A stretch of DNA of 50,134 nt, from IMG/VR virus record IMGVR_UViG_3300047469_000109, positions 1 to 50,134 of that record; one strand, 5' to 3'. The translations under genes and the position numbers were made by a program. The notes below the pieces were generated by a model, which was not told where the DNA came from, did not search any database, and worked only from the letters and a program-made list of their open reading frames with translations. Below are positions 8,371-16,767 of this stretch, piece by piece. The stretch comes from a virus. Each line of letters opens with the position of its first letter. The first letter of the stretch is position 1.

Positions 8371-8799
8371 TTAGAGCTTGATGCGTTGTTCCGCGACGAA
8401 CGAGAGTTTTTGCTTCACGGTCGCGTCGCCGGCGAAGTCGCCCGCGTCGTCGAGTTTGAAAATCACGCCGACGAACTGGTATTGCGACACGACGCCGCTC
8501 GCTTCGGTGATCGTCTCGGTGATCGTCGAGCCGGTCAGGTCGAGGCCGGCGTAATAGTTCGCCTCCTGACCCGCAAAGAAGTCATCGAGCGTCGAATCCT
8601 GGCGCTCGACTTCGAACGAACCGGACCAGCCATCGGGGAAAATCAGGTGACGCGTGCGACCGTCCAAGCCCTTGACCTTGACATCGGTCGTATCCGGCTT
8701 GGCGGTAAATTTGGTGATGAGCGAGAGCGGCAGCGATCCATTCGGCGTCTGAATGTTGACCGAAAGATCGCGCCCTACGGTAAAGCCGTTGAGCGGCAT
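8371..8799 (-). CDS. Tail tube protein
   Basis: A 142-residue protein directly downstream of the sheath, the canonical tube position. It is beta-rich: SVNIQTPNGSLPLSLITKF at the start, DGWSGSFEVERQDSTLDDFF in the middle and QYQFVGVIFKLDDAG near the end. The size fits a contractile-phage tube monomer. An intergenic hairpin separates it from the sheath gene. Confidence 0.85.
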   Translation of the reverse strand: MPLNGFTVGRDLSVNIQTPNGSLPLSLITKFTAKPDTTDVKVKGLDGRTRHLIFPDGWSGSFEVERQDSTLDDFFAGQEANYYAGLDLTGSTITETITEASGVVSQYQFVGVIFKLDDAGDFAGDATVKQKLSFVAEQRIKL

Positions 8800-8810
8800 A
8801 TGTGAGCCTC

Positions 8811-8837
8811 AAAAGAAAAAGCCCGCGCGCGGCGGGC
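8811..8837 (-). terminator. Leftward intrinsic terminator after the sheath gene
   Basis: GCCCGC/GCGGGC stem with a five-base loop. On the minus strand it is followed by a U-rich tract. It is placed between sheath stop and tube start. Confidence 0.75.
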
Positions 8838-8861
8838 TTTGAGATTGCGGGGTGCTCAGAC

Positions 8862-10412
8862 TTACTGAACGCTCGACTGAATTTGAACCGCCTGCCCGCC
8901 TTGCAAATTGATCACGAAGTACAGCACGACCGACAGGTACTTGACCTTGACATCGGCTTGCATGTAGCCCGCTGCAACTGCGCTGTCGGGGTTGTTCGCC
9001 TTGTCGATCTGAACCGTGAACGGCGCGACGGTCGGATTGTTGACGTCGCCAATCATGTTCAGGCGCCAGAGATTCGACAGGAACGATTGCATCGCCGCGC
9101 GAACGTCGGTGCGCAGGTCGACCGTCTGGTTCTCGCCGATGACCTTTCCAAACGCCGCCGCGAGGGTCAGCGCGAGGTAGTTCGTCATGCGGCTATAGTT
9201 GTCGCCGTCCTGACCCGCCGTGCTCGATGCGTTGCCGCCCGTTTGCGCCGCGTAGTAATTGCCTCCCGGCGACGGGTTGCTGATCACGTCGAGGCGCGCC
9301 TGATTGATCGCGCTGATTTCCGAGCTCGTGTAGGGCAGGTTTTGCGCGACGCGCTGCGTGCTGACGATGCCGAAGAGCGGCTTGTTCAGGCTCGATTGCT
9401 CCGGCGAGAGCGCCGCTTGCTTTCCAGCCCAAAACGTCGCCGGCCCGAGCAGGCGGTTTTGCTGATTCGTGCCGTCGAAGTACGTGACCCAATCGCCGAC
9501 GAACACTTTTAGGCCATAGCCATCTGCGCCCGCCAAATTGAGCGCGGTCGAAACGGTCGCGTAATTCGCGCTCGGCGCGCCCTGCATGCCGAAATAGATG
9601 CCTTCGGACAAGCCAAACGCGAGCACCGTCGATGCGGCGGTGAGGTCCGAGTGATCGACCAGGCAACCGACTTGCGCGCCCGTTCCGCGCAGGCAGTACA
9701 TGCCCTTGCGCGTGCCGGCGTTGCCATCGACGCCGACGAGCAGCGAATCGGTGAGCGTCGCCGTGCCGTCCGTACCGGTCGCGAAGGTCGCGGGCGTCGT
9801 GATGTTCGGCGCAGCGGTTGCGGGGCCAGTGGTCGCGACGACGAGCTGCGAGGGGCCGCGCACGTTGCTTTGGCCGTTGTTGATCGCGTTGACGATGTTC
9901 GTCCACAGCGTCGCGCCCGTGCCGCCGATGTTGTCGAACACTTCGGCTTGCGTGCCAGGCAGCGAAATCGTGACCTTGAACGTGCTCGCCTTGGTGCCTG
10001 CGGTGACGGCTGCGGTGATCGAGTTGCCGCGCGTGCCGGTGTAGATCGCAGTCAGGTTCGCGCCGATTGCGGGCGTGCCTGCGGTGTCCATCAGCTTGCC
10101 GGTCGCAGCGGTGTCGGTGCCGTCGGTGACGCGCACGTACTGGATCGCGGTCGCGCCTTGCAGGAAGAACACCGCCATCGCGGTCGCGAGGTCGTACTTG
10201 CGAACCTGCGGAGCGCCGAGCCATTGCGTGACATCATTCGGCGAGCCGACGAGAACCGGCGCGTTCACCGGACCCCACGAGCCGATGCCGACCGCGCCGA
10301 GCACGTTCGACGGCACGCCGTTGATGATGAGGGGAGGCGGTTGAATCTGGAGATAGACGCCGGGCGCGGAGAGCGCGCTGACATTCAGGGAGCCAATTTG
10401 ATAGATCGGCAT
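8862..10412 (-). CDS. Tail sheath protein
   Basis: A 516-residue sheath. The N-terminal MPIYQIGSLNVSALSAPGVYLQIQ and PSNVLGAVGIGSWGPVNAPV show the 'PGVY...G..G.a..GP' pattern of contractile sheaths. The C-terminal RLNMIGDVNNPTVAPFTVQ and YLSVVLYFVINLQGG complete the handshake domain. It polymerises around the tube and contracts during infection. The length is typical of Mu-like or P2-like sheaths. It defines the window as a myovirus. Confidence 0.93.
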   Translation of the reverse strand: MPIYQIGSLNVSALSAPGVYLQIQPPPLIINGVPSNVLGAVGIGSWGPVNAPVLVGSPNDVTQWLGAPQVRKYDLATAMAVFFLQGATAIQYVRVTDGTDTAATGKLMDTAGTPAIGANLTAIYTGTRGNSITAAVTAGTKASTFKVTISLPGTQAEVFDNIGGTGATLWTNIVNAINNGQSNVRGPSQLVVATTGPATAAPNITTPATFATGTDGTATLTDSLLVGVDGNAGTRKGMYCLRGTGAQVGCLVDHSDLTAASTVLAFGLSEGIYFGMQGAPSANYATVSTALNLAGADGYGLKVFVGDWVTYFDGTNQQNRLLGPATFWAGKQAALSPEQSSLNKPLFGIVSTQRVAQNLPYTSSEISAINQARLDVISNPSPGGNYYAAQTGGNASSTAGQDGDNYSRMTNYLALTLAAAFGKVIGENQTVDLRTDVRAAMQSFLSNLWRLNMIGDVNNPTVAPFTVQIDKANNPDSAVAAGYMQADVKVKYLSVVLYFVINLQGGQAVQIQSSVQ

Positions 10413-10415
10413 GGG

Positions 10416-10580
10416 TTAGGCTCCTTTCGCGACTTTCACGCACTTGTCGGCGTGACCTTCGTCGATCACGGCTTGAATTGCGGCCGGGTCACTGATGCGC
10501 GTGCCGCGCTCGGTGAAGCCGAATTGATGCAGCACGACGAGTTCATAATCGAACGTCGCCGCGTCGTCTTGCTTTGCCAT
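10416..10580 (-). CDS. Small conserved late protein
   Basis: A 54-residue protein (MAKQDDAATFDYELVVLHQF...) whose stop lies 3 nt before the sheath start. Minus-strand AGGAACC precedes ATG 10580. The position matches Mu gp38, but I see no clear sequence link. The 'GTRISDPAAIQAVIDEGHAD' stretch looks like a small alpha/beta fold. Function unknown. Confidence 0.6.
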   Translation of the reverse strand: MAKQDDAATFDYELVVLHQFGFTERGTRISDPAAIQAVIDEGHADKCVKVAKGA

Positions 10581-10587
10581 AGGGTTC

Positions 10588-11424
10588 CTAGACGGGTTTG
10601 AGAACGGCGCCGGCATCGGTCACGATGTTCAGGTCGCCGACAATGACTTGCGGAGCGTCCGAGACCTTCGTCGTCGCGTAATCGACGCGATAACGGAAGT
10701 CGCGACGAAACAGCCGCGCTTTCTCGCCGATGTCCTGCTGCGGGCTATCCATGTAGACGATTCGCGCGTTGAAGCCATCAGGCATCGCGAGAAACACAAG
10801 GTCGGCGAGATTCGGATCGATCACGTTGGCGAGCGCCGTGCGTTGCGCCGGCGTGCTGCACCAAAGCGTGATTTGGAATGCGCGGTCCTGGTTTTTGATG
10901 ACCTTGATCGCGGTTCCGGTGCCGCCCGTTCGAAGCGCGCCAATAGCGGCGTTCGCGGGCAGGGTGATATTTGCGCCTGCGCTTGTCGTGCCGGGATAGT
11001 CCTGCGCGATGATTGCGGCGAGCGCCGCGGCGATGCTCGCGAGCGTGTCGGTCGGCTGCACCGAGTAGGAGTAGGGCGAATTGCCGACGAACACCGCGAG
11101 GTTTTGCGCGGAGAATGGCGAGGGCAGTGCGCCGCCGACCGTGACGACGCTGCCCGCCTTCGCGAGCGTGATCGTCGGCGCGAACGAGTCGCGCGGTTGC
11201 CAGCCCTGCATATAGCGCGTCGTCTTGCGTTCGATCGCCGTCGCATAGACCGAAACCTGCGCGACGCCTTGCGCGAGGTCCGCATCGAGGCTCGCTTGCG
11301 TCGGCCAGCCCGCGCCCACGCGGACATTGAAGCCGACCGCTGAAGGTTGATTCGTGCCGTTCGGATAGAGCCAGCCGGCGATTAGGCCGACGAGCACGTT
11401 TTGCACATCGGAAACGTCGCTCAT
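10588..11424 (-). CDS. Tail terminator / neck-like protein
   Basis: A 278-residue protein between connector and sheath genes. Visible blocks are MSDVSDVQNVLVGLIAGWLY, YATAIERKTTRYMQGWQPRD, a Gly/Ala-rich central domain, and a C-terminal WCSTPAQRTALANVIDPNLADL with RDFRYRVDYATT. Similar proteins with a split 'joining' fold cap the tail tube in Mu-like phages; here the role is inferred from position. The start overlaps the upstream stop (ATGA). Confidence 0.65.
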   Translation of the reverse strand: MSDVSDVQNVLVGLIAGWLYPNGTNQPSAVGFNVRVGAGWPTQASLDADLAQGVAQVSVYATAIERKTTRYMQGWQPRDSFAPTITLAKAGSVVTVGGALPSPFSAQNLAVFVGNSPYSYSVQPTDTLASIAAALAAIIAQDYPGTTSAGANITLPANAAIGALRTGGTGTAIKVIKNQDRAFQITLWCSTPAQRTALANVIDPNLADLVFLAMPDGFNARIVYMDSPQQDIGEKARLFRRDFRYRVDYATTKVSDAPQVIVGDLNIVTDAGAVLKPV

Positions 11425-12065
11425 GTCTGCCCCTGTTGCGCAGTAAGCCGCCAGCCCAAATCGCTAAGCTCAGCGCTCGAAATGATGTAACGCCGCCCGA
11501 GTTCGTCAGCGATGAGGTCGCCCGATCGCAGCACGACGCCCGGCACGAACGGCAGCAGGATCGCCCACCACGCGTCACGCACATCGCCAGGCAGCGCGAC
11601 ACCGCCTTTTTCGCCCTTCGTGCCTTGCAGCACGCTCGCCGGCCATCCGGTCATCAGCGGCGTCTCATTCGCCGCCGTCGTGCCTTCGTAGTCGGTCACC
11701 GCGCCGAATTGCGTCTGCACTTGCGGGCGCGTGATGTTGATCGTGCGATTGCACTCGACGACGAGAATCGGGAGAAGCGGTTGTTGAGCCGCGACGAAGA
11801 ACTTGCCGGTCGCGCCGATAAGGTAGTCGCCGACCTGCGTCAAGCGCCCGTCCATGACAGAGAACCACGTCGGCTTGCCGTACTTGTTCGGGCGCCGATA
11901 GGTCATGTCCTCCGCGTTGAGACTGGCGAGGAAGTTCGTTGCGACGATCTGCGCGACCGTCATATCCGCCGACGTCGGCCGGTAGAGGGTGAATGCATTG
12001 CCGATGCGCTTCGCTACCTGCGCATAGCCCTTGTAGACCTGCGCTTGTGCTGTCGCGCCGTTCAT
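11421..12065 (-). CDS. Head-tail connector protein
   Basis: A 214-residue protein in the connector block. It is beta-rich, with RIGNAFTLYRPTSADM, FSVMDGRLTQVGDYLIG and LRSGDLIADELGRRYIISSAE. The 'gD.i...g..y.v' style is seen in head-closure or stopper proteins. Its start overlaps the stop of the preceding gene. The assignment rests on order (capsid, small protein, adaptor, this gene, tail terminator). Confidence 0.65.
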   Translation of the reverse strand: MNGATAQAQVYKGYAQVAKRIGNAFTLYRPTSADMTVAQIVATNFLASLNAEDMTYRRPNKYGKPTWFSVMDGRLTQVGDYLIGATGKFFVAAQQPLLPILVVECNRTINITRPQVQTQFGAVTDYEGTTAANETPLMTGWPASVLQGTKGEKGGVALPGDVRDAWWAILLPFVPGVVLRSGDLIADELGRRYIISSAELSDLGWRLTAQQGQT

Positions 12066-12451
12066 CAGACCACCAGCGCGATAGAGCCGCCGCTACCCGA
12101 TACGTCAAACGCCGGGCCGGGCGGGATGCCGAAGAATCCGCACAAGCGGCGCCGCGTCGAGTCGAACAGCGCTTCGCGGTCGCGCTGCTCGTTCTTGTTG
12201 TGCGTCCACACGGCAGCGACGTCCGTATCGAGGTTGTCGCTCGTTCCGTAGATCGCCGTTTCGAGCGCGGTCAGTTGCGTGAGGTAGTTCACGACAGTCG
12301 CCTCTTCCGCGTCCTGCATGTTCGACATGCGGAATTCGAGCGTGCCGTATTGCTGAAAGAATCGATACCCGAACGCCTGAACGGGTTGCCCGCCGTAGAG
12401 CGGATAGCCGCAGAAGCGCCGAACGTCGACCCGTTGTGCGTCGGTGAGCAT
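12065..12451 (-). CDS. Head completion / adaptor protein
   Basis: A 128-residue protein beginning MLTDAQRVDVRRFCGYPLYG, with two helical segments (ATVVNYLTQLTALETAIYG and RREALFDSTRRRLC-like region). This is the helix-bundle style of gp6-type adaptors on the portal. The start overlaps the upstream stop as TAATG. Confidence 0.65.
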   Translation of the reverse strand: MLTDAQRVDVRRFCGYPLYGGQPVQAFGYRFFQQYGTLEFRMSNMQDAEEATVVNYLTQLTALETAIYGTSDNLDTDVAAVWTHNKNEQRDREALFDSTRRRLCGFFGIPPGPAFDVSGSGGSIALVV

Positions 12452-12723
12452 TAGCCTTGCTCTCCATTGATGCCGAGCAAGCGCGCGCCGCGCTCGATCA
12501 ACAGTTTGATTTCAGCCTTCGCCGTCACAACCTCGCCCGCGAGCCATGCCTGAAGGTCGCCGGCTTCGTCATAGAAGCCATGCGGCGCGGCAAGCGTCAC
12601 AGAGTCGGGGAGCGGAGCGGTTTTTGCGGCCTTGGCGGGCTTCGTGACCTTCGGTGCGTCTGTCGGTGCATCCGAGGTCACGAGAGCCGCTTGCGCGCCT
12701 TCTGGCGCAGTTGCGTCACTCAT
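12451..12723 (-). CDS. Small Ala/Pro-rich protein behind the capsid gene
   Basis: A 90-residue protein with a flexible Ala/Pro/Lys N-terminal half and a short helical C-terminal half (FYDEAGDLQAWLAGEVV, IKLLIERGARLLG). Minus-strand GAGGAAA supports ATG 12723. It is the first gene after the capsid terminator. It could be a head decoration or head-completion protein; the evidence is positional only. Confidence 0.65.
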   Translation of the reverse strand: MSDATAPEGAQAALVTSDAPTDAPKVTKPAKAAKTAPLPDSVTLAAPHGFYDEAGDLQAWLAGEVVTAKAEIKLLIERGARLLGINGEQG

Positions 12724-12735
12724 GATTTCCTCGTG

Positions 12736-12774
12736 AAAAGGGGCGCGCGCCGGATTTGCCGGAACACGCGCCCC
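12736..12774 (-). terminator. Leftward terminator after the major capsid gene
   Basis: Outer stem GGGGCGCG/CGCGCCCC with an inner CCGG/CCGG pairing, followed on the minus strand by TTTT. It sits 8 nt past the capsid stop. Confidence 0.7.
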
Positions 12775-12782
12775 ATGCCCGA

Positions 12783-14093
12783 TTAGACGGACTCGATCAC
12801 AACAGCGCGCTTGTAGTAGCTGTTCGTCGCGGTCGGGATGATGGTCGCGTTCGCCGTGATGTCGGTCGGCACAGCGAAGCCGCCGATCCAATACCACGAT
12901 TGCGCGATGATCTGTTGCAGGCGGTCGAGCGGTTCACGCGTGACCATTGCGATGCCGTCGATCATCTCGATCAGACCGCTATCCGCGCCGATGTCGTTGT
13001 GACCGATCGACTCGTAATCGCCTTCGATGAGCGCGCCCTGACCGCACACGATCGCGCGGTGAACAGCGCCGGCGCCAAGCGAAGCCTGTTGCGGTGCTTC
13101 GTTCGTCGGGATGATGCGAACGCCCATGATTTCGATGACCTGGCCGCTCTTGTATGCTTCCGAGCCATACGCGCCGCGATACAGCAGCTTGAAGTCGCCG
13201 TCTTGGAACAGGCCGGTCAACTGAATGTCGTCGGCGTAGCAGTTGTACAGCCCGCCGATCGTCGGCACGTTGTTCGCGCGCAGCTTGGCGACAGCGTTCA
13301 GGATGACTTGCATCGTCAGGGTGTCGGTCGATGCGAGCGCGGCGGTCGTGGCCTTCGCGTTCGGACGCAGAACCGCGGCGCCAACCGATGCGGTGACAGC
13401 GTTGAGCGCCGTGCCGTCGGACACCGAGACGTTCGCCGAGAACGTCAGCGTGCCGGAAACGCCGTTGGGAGCGGTCGAGACGTTCGAGCCGTCAGCAGCA
13501 GCGCCGGTCAGCGTGTAGACGCCCGCGCCAACCGTGACGGTGAGCGGGTTTCCGGCCGATACCGGCACGAGCACGCCATTCGAAAACGCGTACTGGAAAC
13601 CGCGAATGTCGTCGACCGAGATCGTTGCAGCCGGTGCGCCGAGGGTCGTGCGAACGCGGGTGTTACCCGACAGATACGCGCCGAAGAGCTTGTTGCGCGC
13701 GATGCGGTCGAGCGATTGACGCGCTTGCACGCCGTTGACATAGGCGTTTTGCAGGAATTGCGACGCGATGCCGACGCGAGTCGTCACCATGTTCAGGTCC
13801 ATCGTGTCGCCGTACATGTCGATGCCGAGCGTGTACTGCTCGATCGTCCAGCCCGACGGCGTGAGGCCGTTGTCGAGATTGGTGTTCGTCGACGGGGTGA
13901 GCGGCGCCGTCACCGGAGCCTTGAGGCCGCGGCGGGTTTTCGTGATCGTCTCACCGACGGCGTTCGCGAAGTTCTCGCGATCTGCGACGGCGCGGAAGGT
14001 CAGTTGCGATTCCAAACCGCTCTGGAATTCGCGCGCGAGGAAACCTTGCTGAATTGCGGGTTGCAGCGCGGTCGGGAAATTGCTGATCGGCAT
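12783..14093 (-). CDS. Major capsid protein
   Basis: A 436-residue HK97-fold-type capsid subunit, deduced from position after scaffold and from its sequence. The N-arm is MPISNFPTALQPAIQQGFLA. The spine region has LGIDMYGDTMDLNMVTTRVG and QARQSLDRIARNKLFGAYLSG. The C-terminal part has GALIEGDYESIGHN and REPLDRLQQIIAQSWYWIGG. Residues about 165-255 (beta/Gly/Ser-rich) look like an inserted domain, as in I-domain or N4 gp56-type coats. Hairpin terminators lie on both sides of the gene, which suits a protein needed in high copy. Confidence 0.88.
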   Translation of the reverse strand: MPISNFPTALQPAIQQGFLAREFQSGLESQLTFRAVADRENFANAVGETITKTRRGLKAPVTAPLTPSTNTNLDNGLTPSGWTIEQYTLGIDMYGDTMDLNMVTTRVGIASQFLQNAYVNGVQARQSLDRIARNKLFGAYLSGNTRVRTTLGAPAATISVDDIRGFQYAFSNGVLVPVSAGNPLTVTVGAGVYTLTGAAADGSNVSTAPNGVSGTLTFSANVSVSDGTALNAVTASVGAAVLRPNAKATTAALASTDTLTMQVILNAVAKLRANNVPTIGGLYNCYADDIQLTGLFQDGDFKLLYRGAYGSEAYKSGQVIEIMGVRIIPTNEAPQQASLGAGAVHRAIVCGQGALIEGDYESIGHNDIGADSGLIEMIDGIAMVTREPLDRLQQIIAQSWYWIGGFAVPTDITANATIIPTATNSYYKRAVVIESV

Positions 14094-14112
14094 GTGATGC
14101 GTTCCTTAAAAG

Positions 14113-14136
14113 CAAAAAGCCCGCGCAATGGCGGGC
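14113..14136 (-). terminator. Leftward terminator between scaffold and capsid genes
   Basis: GCCCGC/GCGGGC stem, six-base loop, followed by a U5 tract on the minus strand. Confidence 0.75.
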
Positions 14137-14171
14137 TTCGGTTTAGTGGGTGCTGCTCTGTGTCGGGCGGG

Positions 14172-14759
14172 TTAGCGCGACGCTTTGAGAAGTGCGGCTT
14201 TCTGTGCCGCGTATTCCTTCGCGTCGATCGCGCGAACGTCCTTCGGCTTCGGGTCGCCTGCGGGCGGCACTTTCTGCGTGCTCGATGTGCTCGTAGTGCC
14301 GAAGAGATAGGGCTTTGCCTTCTTCGCGGCTTCGAACAGTTCATCAGCGCCGATCACGTCGCCGTTCTCGTCGAGCTTCACGCCGGAGAGGTCGAGCACC
14401 TTGAGCGCGTCGTTCACGTCGACAACGCCGTGCTTTGCTGCGACGGCTTTGAGTTCGGCGCGCAGCACGCGATCATTCGCGGCTTTTTCCGCGGCGGTGA
14501 GCGCGTCTTTCGTGCCGGCTTCGAGTTCGGCGATCTTGGCTTGCGCGGCAGCAAGCGCGGTGTCTTTCTCGCTTGCCTTGAGGCGATACGTTTTCGCTTC
14601 CTCGCGCAGTTCGCTCACGTACTCGCGGGAAAATTGCTCGCGCGTCGGCGCGGGCGGAGCGGGCGGGGTGGAGTTGCCGCCTGTATCGTCACCGTCCGCA
14701 CCGAGGTGGAACGTTGCGGAGAAGCCGAGCAGGAAGGAAAGGAGAGACGAGATTCGCAT
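14172..14759 (-). CDS. Capsid scaffolding protein
   Basis: A 195-residue protein just upstream of the capsid gene. It has a Pro-rich linker near residue 30 (TPPAPPAPT), a long coiled coil (residues about 42-95, KASEKDTALAAAQAKIAELE) and a basic, Pro-containing C-terminus ending AALLKASR. This is the usual scaffold design (DUF4355-like in style). The first 20 residues are hydrophobic (ISSLLSFLLGFSATFHLG), which is unusual for a scaffold; ATG 14759 could be too early, but I see no better start. Confidence 0.75.
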   Translation of the reverse strand: MRISSLLSFLLGFSATFHLGADGDDTGGNSTPPAPPAPTREQFSREYVSELREEAKTYRLKASEKDTALAAAQAKIAELEAGTKDALTAAEKAANDRVLRAELKAVAAKHGVVDVNDALKVLDLSGVKLDENGDVIGADELFEAAKKAKPYLFGTTSTSSTQKVPPAGDPKPKDVRAIDAKEYAAQKAALLKASR

Positions 14760-14793
14760 GTGTCAGATTCGGGCATCAGCCCGCCCTAGAAAT

Positions 14794-14817
14794 GAAAAAA
14801 GCCCGCATCGAGCGGGC
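14794..14817 (-). terminator. Leftward terminator before the scaffold gene
   Basis: GCCCGC/GCGGGC stem, five-base loop and six U residues on the minus strand. It is the clearest of the late-region hairpins. Confidence 0.8.
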
Positions 14818-14848
14818 CGGTTCGGTTTTGCGCATCAGCGCGGGTGCT

Positions 14849-16006
14849 TCAAGAAAGCATGTTGCTGTTGATCGTGACGCGGCTAACTTCGCCGTATTCG
14901 CGGTGATAGGTGATCACCTTCGCGTCTCTACCGGAAATCCAGCCGCCGCGCGCCGCGTATGCGTCGGGAGCGGCAAGCGTCCGGTGCTGCTCAACAACCA
15001 TCAGGTTGTTTTCCTTCACGTCGATGCTGTGAAGGTGGCCCGTATGCGCGTATGCGTACTTGGTGCGACCGAACATTTCGCGGAACTGAGCCGCAAACAC
15101 TTCGGATACGTTCGTCACCTTGCGCTTGTGTCCGTGATGAACGAACAGCGCGACCTTGCCAAACTCGTAGGCGTTGTATGGAGACGGGCTGCGGTCGATC
15201 GTCACGCGCGGCTCGTTCTCGTAGATCACAGAGAACCACTCGCGAAGCCAGATTTGCGACACTGGATCGTGATTCGCATCGGCCATGATGATATGCAGGC
15301 GCTTGTGCTTCGCCAGCAGCATGTCGATAACCGTGCGCAGAATGCGAATTGCGGCGCGCACGACCTTCGCGAACCGCGAATCGACATCGAGAAGATGCTT
15401 TGACGCAGGCGTAAGCGCTTCGATGCCGTCTGCGTGCAGGAAGTCCGAGATTTGCGCGAATACCGCCGTTTCAGCGTTCGGAGACTGAGCGATCGCCTGC
15501 TCGAACCACCGAATGATCATCTTTTCGGCGATTTCCAAGTCCCATGATGCGCCAGTCTCTTCCTTCCACGACAAAGCACCCAAATGGAAGTCGGTAATGA
15601 CATAGCAGTTCAGCAGGTCCGAGTTTCCATGAGCCGGGCCGGGCGTCGGCGCAATGCGCGGCAACGTCTCGGCCATTGCTGCCGCAGCCTCGCGGAAGAT
15701 CGCCTCCTGACGGTCGCGGTCAATATCTGTCTTGATCCATTGCCCGGCCTTGTCGCCGTTCTTGTTGTAGTAGGTGCTCGCCCCCTTCAACAAGTATCCG
15801 TCCGGGACGGCATGCGTTAGGTCATGCTCCGGCGAGTATCCCGACCGCGCCGCGCGCTTCTTCAGCGCGAGCATTGAATTGCTGATGGTGCCGCGGCTGA
15901 TGCCGAGCGCCGAAGCCGCTTTGCGCTCGGAGCCGTATTTTTCGACGGCTTCGATAAACTCGATTTGCCGCGGCGTCGCCCACTCGTTCAGACGTTTATC
16001 GCTCAA
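14849..16006 (-). CDS. HTH-metallophosphoesterase fusion in the packaging region
   Basis: A 385-residue protein. Residues 1-60 (EWATPRQIEFIEAVEKYG, ASALGISRGTISNSML) form a homeodomain-like HTH. From about residue 145 a calcineurin-like phosphoesterase follows: VITDFHLGALSW (D-x-H), QISDFLHADGIEAL, IMADANHDPV (the GNH block appears as ANHD), ALFVHHGH and YAYAHTGHLHS (GHxH). The start is TTG 16006, overlapping the methyltransferase stop (TTGA), with GGAGG at the right distance. The enzymatic class is clear. Its role in the phage (nucleic-acid processing during packaging, or host takeover) is unknown. Confidence 0.82.
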   Translation of the reverse strand: MSDKRLNEWATPRQIEFIEAVEKYGSERKAASALGISRGTISNSMLALKKRAARSGYSPEHDLTHAVPDGYLLKGASTYYNKNGDKAGQWIKTDIDRDRQEAIFREAAAAMAETLPRIAPTPGPAHGNSDLLNCYVITDFHLGALSWKEETGASWDLEIAEKMIIRWFEQAIAQSPNAETAVFAQISDFLHADGIEALTPASKHLLDVDSRFAKVVRAAIRILRTVIDMLLAKHKRLHIIMADANHDPVSQIWLREWFSVIYENEPRVTIDRSPSPYNAYEFGKVALFVHHGHKRKVTNVSEVFAAQFREMFGRTKYAYAHTGHLHSIDVKENNLMVVEQHRTLAAPDAYAARGGWISGRDAKVITYHREYGEVSRVTINSNMLS

Positions 16007-16767
16007 GCAGCCTCCAATGTGGACGCCTGCGCGCCGGATATGCGGTTGGTGGCGATGGCGAAATAGCCGGGATCGCGCTCGATTCCGACGAAGCGCCGGC
16101 CGGTGTTGACGCACGCGACGCCGGTTGTGCCGGAACCCATGCAGTTATCGAGCACCGTGTCGCCTTCGTTCGTGTACGTGCGGATCAGGTATTCCATCAG
16201 CGCTACGGGCTTTTGCGTTGGGTGAAAGCCGCTCCGGTCTGCTGTCAGGTTATTCATCACAGGGATGTCAAGTAGCAAGCTTCTCGGATAGCCGAATTCG
16301 TTTTCATACGAGCGAGTCGTAACCCCGCGCTCTACGTCCCACACGTCAGCGCGACTCGTCGTCGCCTTACCCATCCGGCCGACAGTTGATTTCCTGTACG
16401 GCTGCGGGTTATATGTCGGCTGCCGCAAATAGAAAACGACTACGTTTTCGTGCTGCCGCAAAAACTGCTTCTTCGCGAGCATTGGGTTCGTTACGCGCTT
16501 TTTGTCCCAAATTAGTTCGTATCGGAACATGCGAGCGTTACTCATAATCAGCGCCGACGTAAAAGGCTGCGCAGCAGTAAGCACAATCGCCGCATTCGGC
16601 TTTGCAATGCGCCGGTATTGCGACCAAAGCGCATCGAACGGAATCACCGAATCCCACTTGCAAGCCGTCGTGCCGTAGGGCAAATCGCACAGGATCAAAT
16701 CAACGCTGTTATCGGCGAGCGCAGCCATCACGTCTAGGCAGTCGCCTAAGCGCAAATCAACTTCCAT
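16003..16767 (-). CDS. DNA methyltransferase (beta-class, copy 1)
   Basis: A 254-residue AdoMet-dependent amino-methyltransferase. Motif IV is LCDLPYGTT near residue 26. The AdoMet motif I (DNCMGSGTTGVA) is C-terminal, which makes it beta-class like many N6-adenine or N4-cytosine enzymes. FHPTQKPVALMEYLIRTY precedes motif I, as is typical. The product would protect phage DNA from restriction or alter regulation. It is paralogous to the gene at 18387-19142. Both ends overlap neighbours (TGATG with the portal stop; TTGA with the next start). Confidence 0.88.
   Translation of the reverse strand: MEVDLRLGDCLDVMAALADNSVDLILCDLPYGTTACKWDSVIPFDALWSQYRRIAKPNAAIVLTAAQPFTSALIMSNARMFRYELIWDKKRVTNPMLAKKQFLRQHENVVVFYLRQPTYNPQPYRKSTVGRMGKATTSRADVWDVERGVTTRSYENEFGYPRSLLLDIPVMNNLTADRSGFHPTQKPVALMEYLIRTYTNEGDTVLDNCMGSGTTGVACVNTGRRFVGIERDPGYFAIATNRISGAQASTLEAA

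Noticed and set aside
12756-14789. Very long rightward open frame opposite the capsid and scaffold genes
   Set aside because: It is a mirror frame produced by GC-rich third positions of the capsid gene; it is arginine-rich and has no family likeness, whereas the leftward proteins are recognisable.
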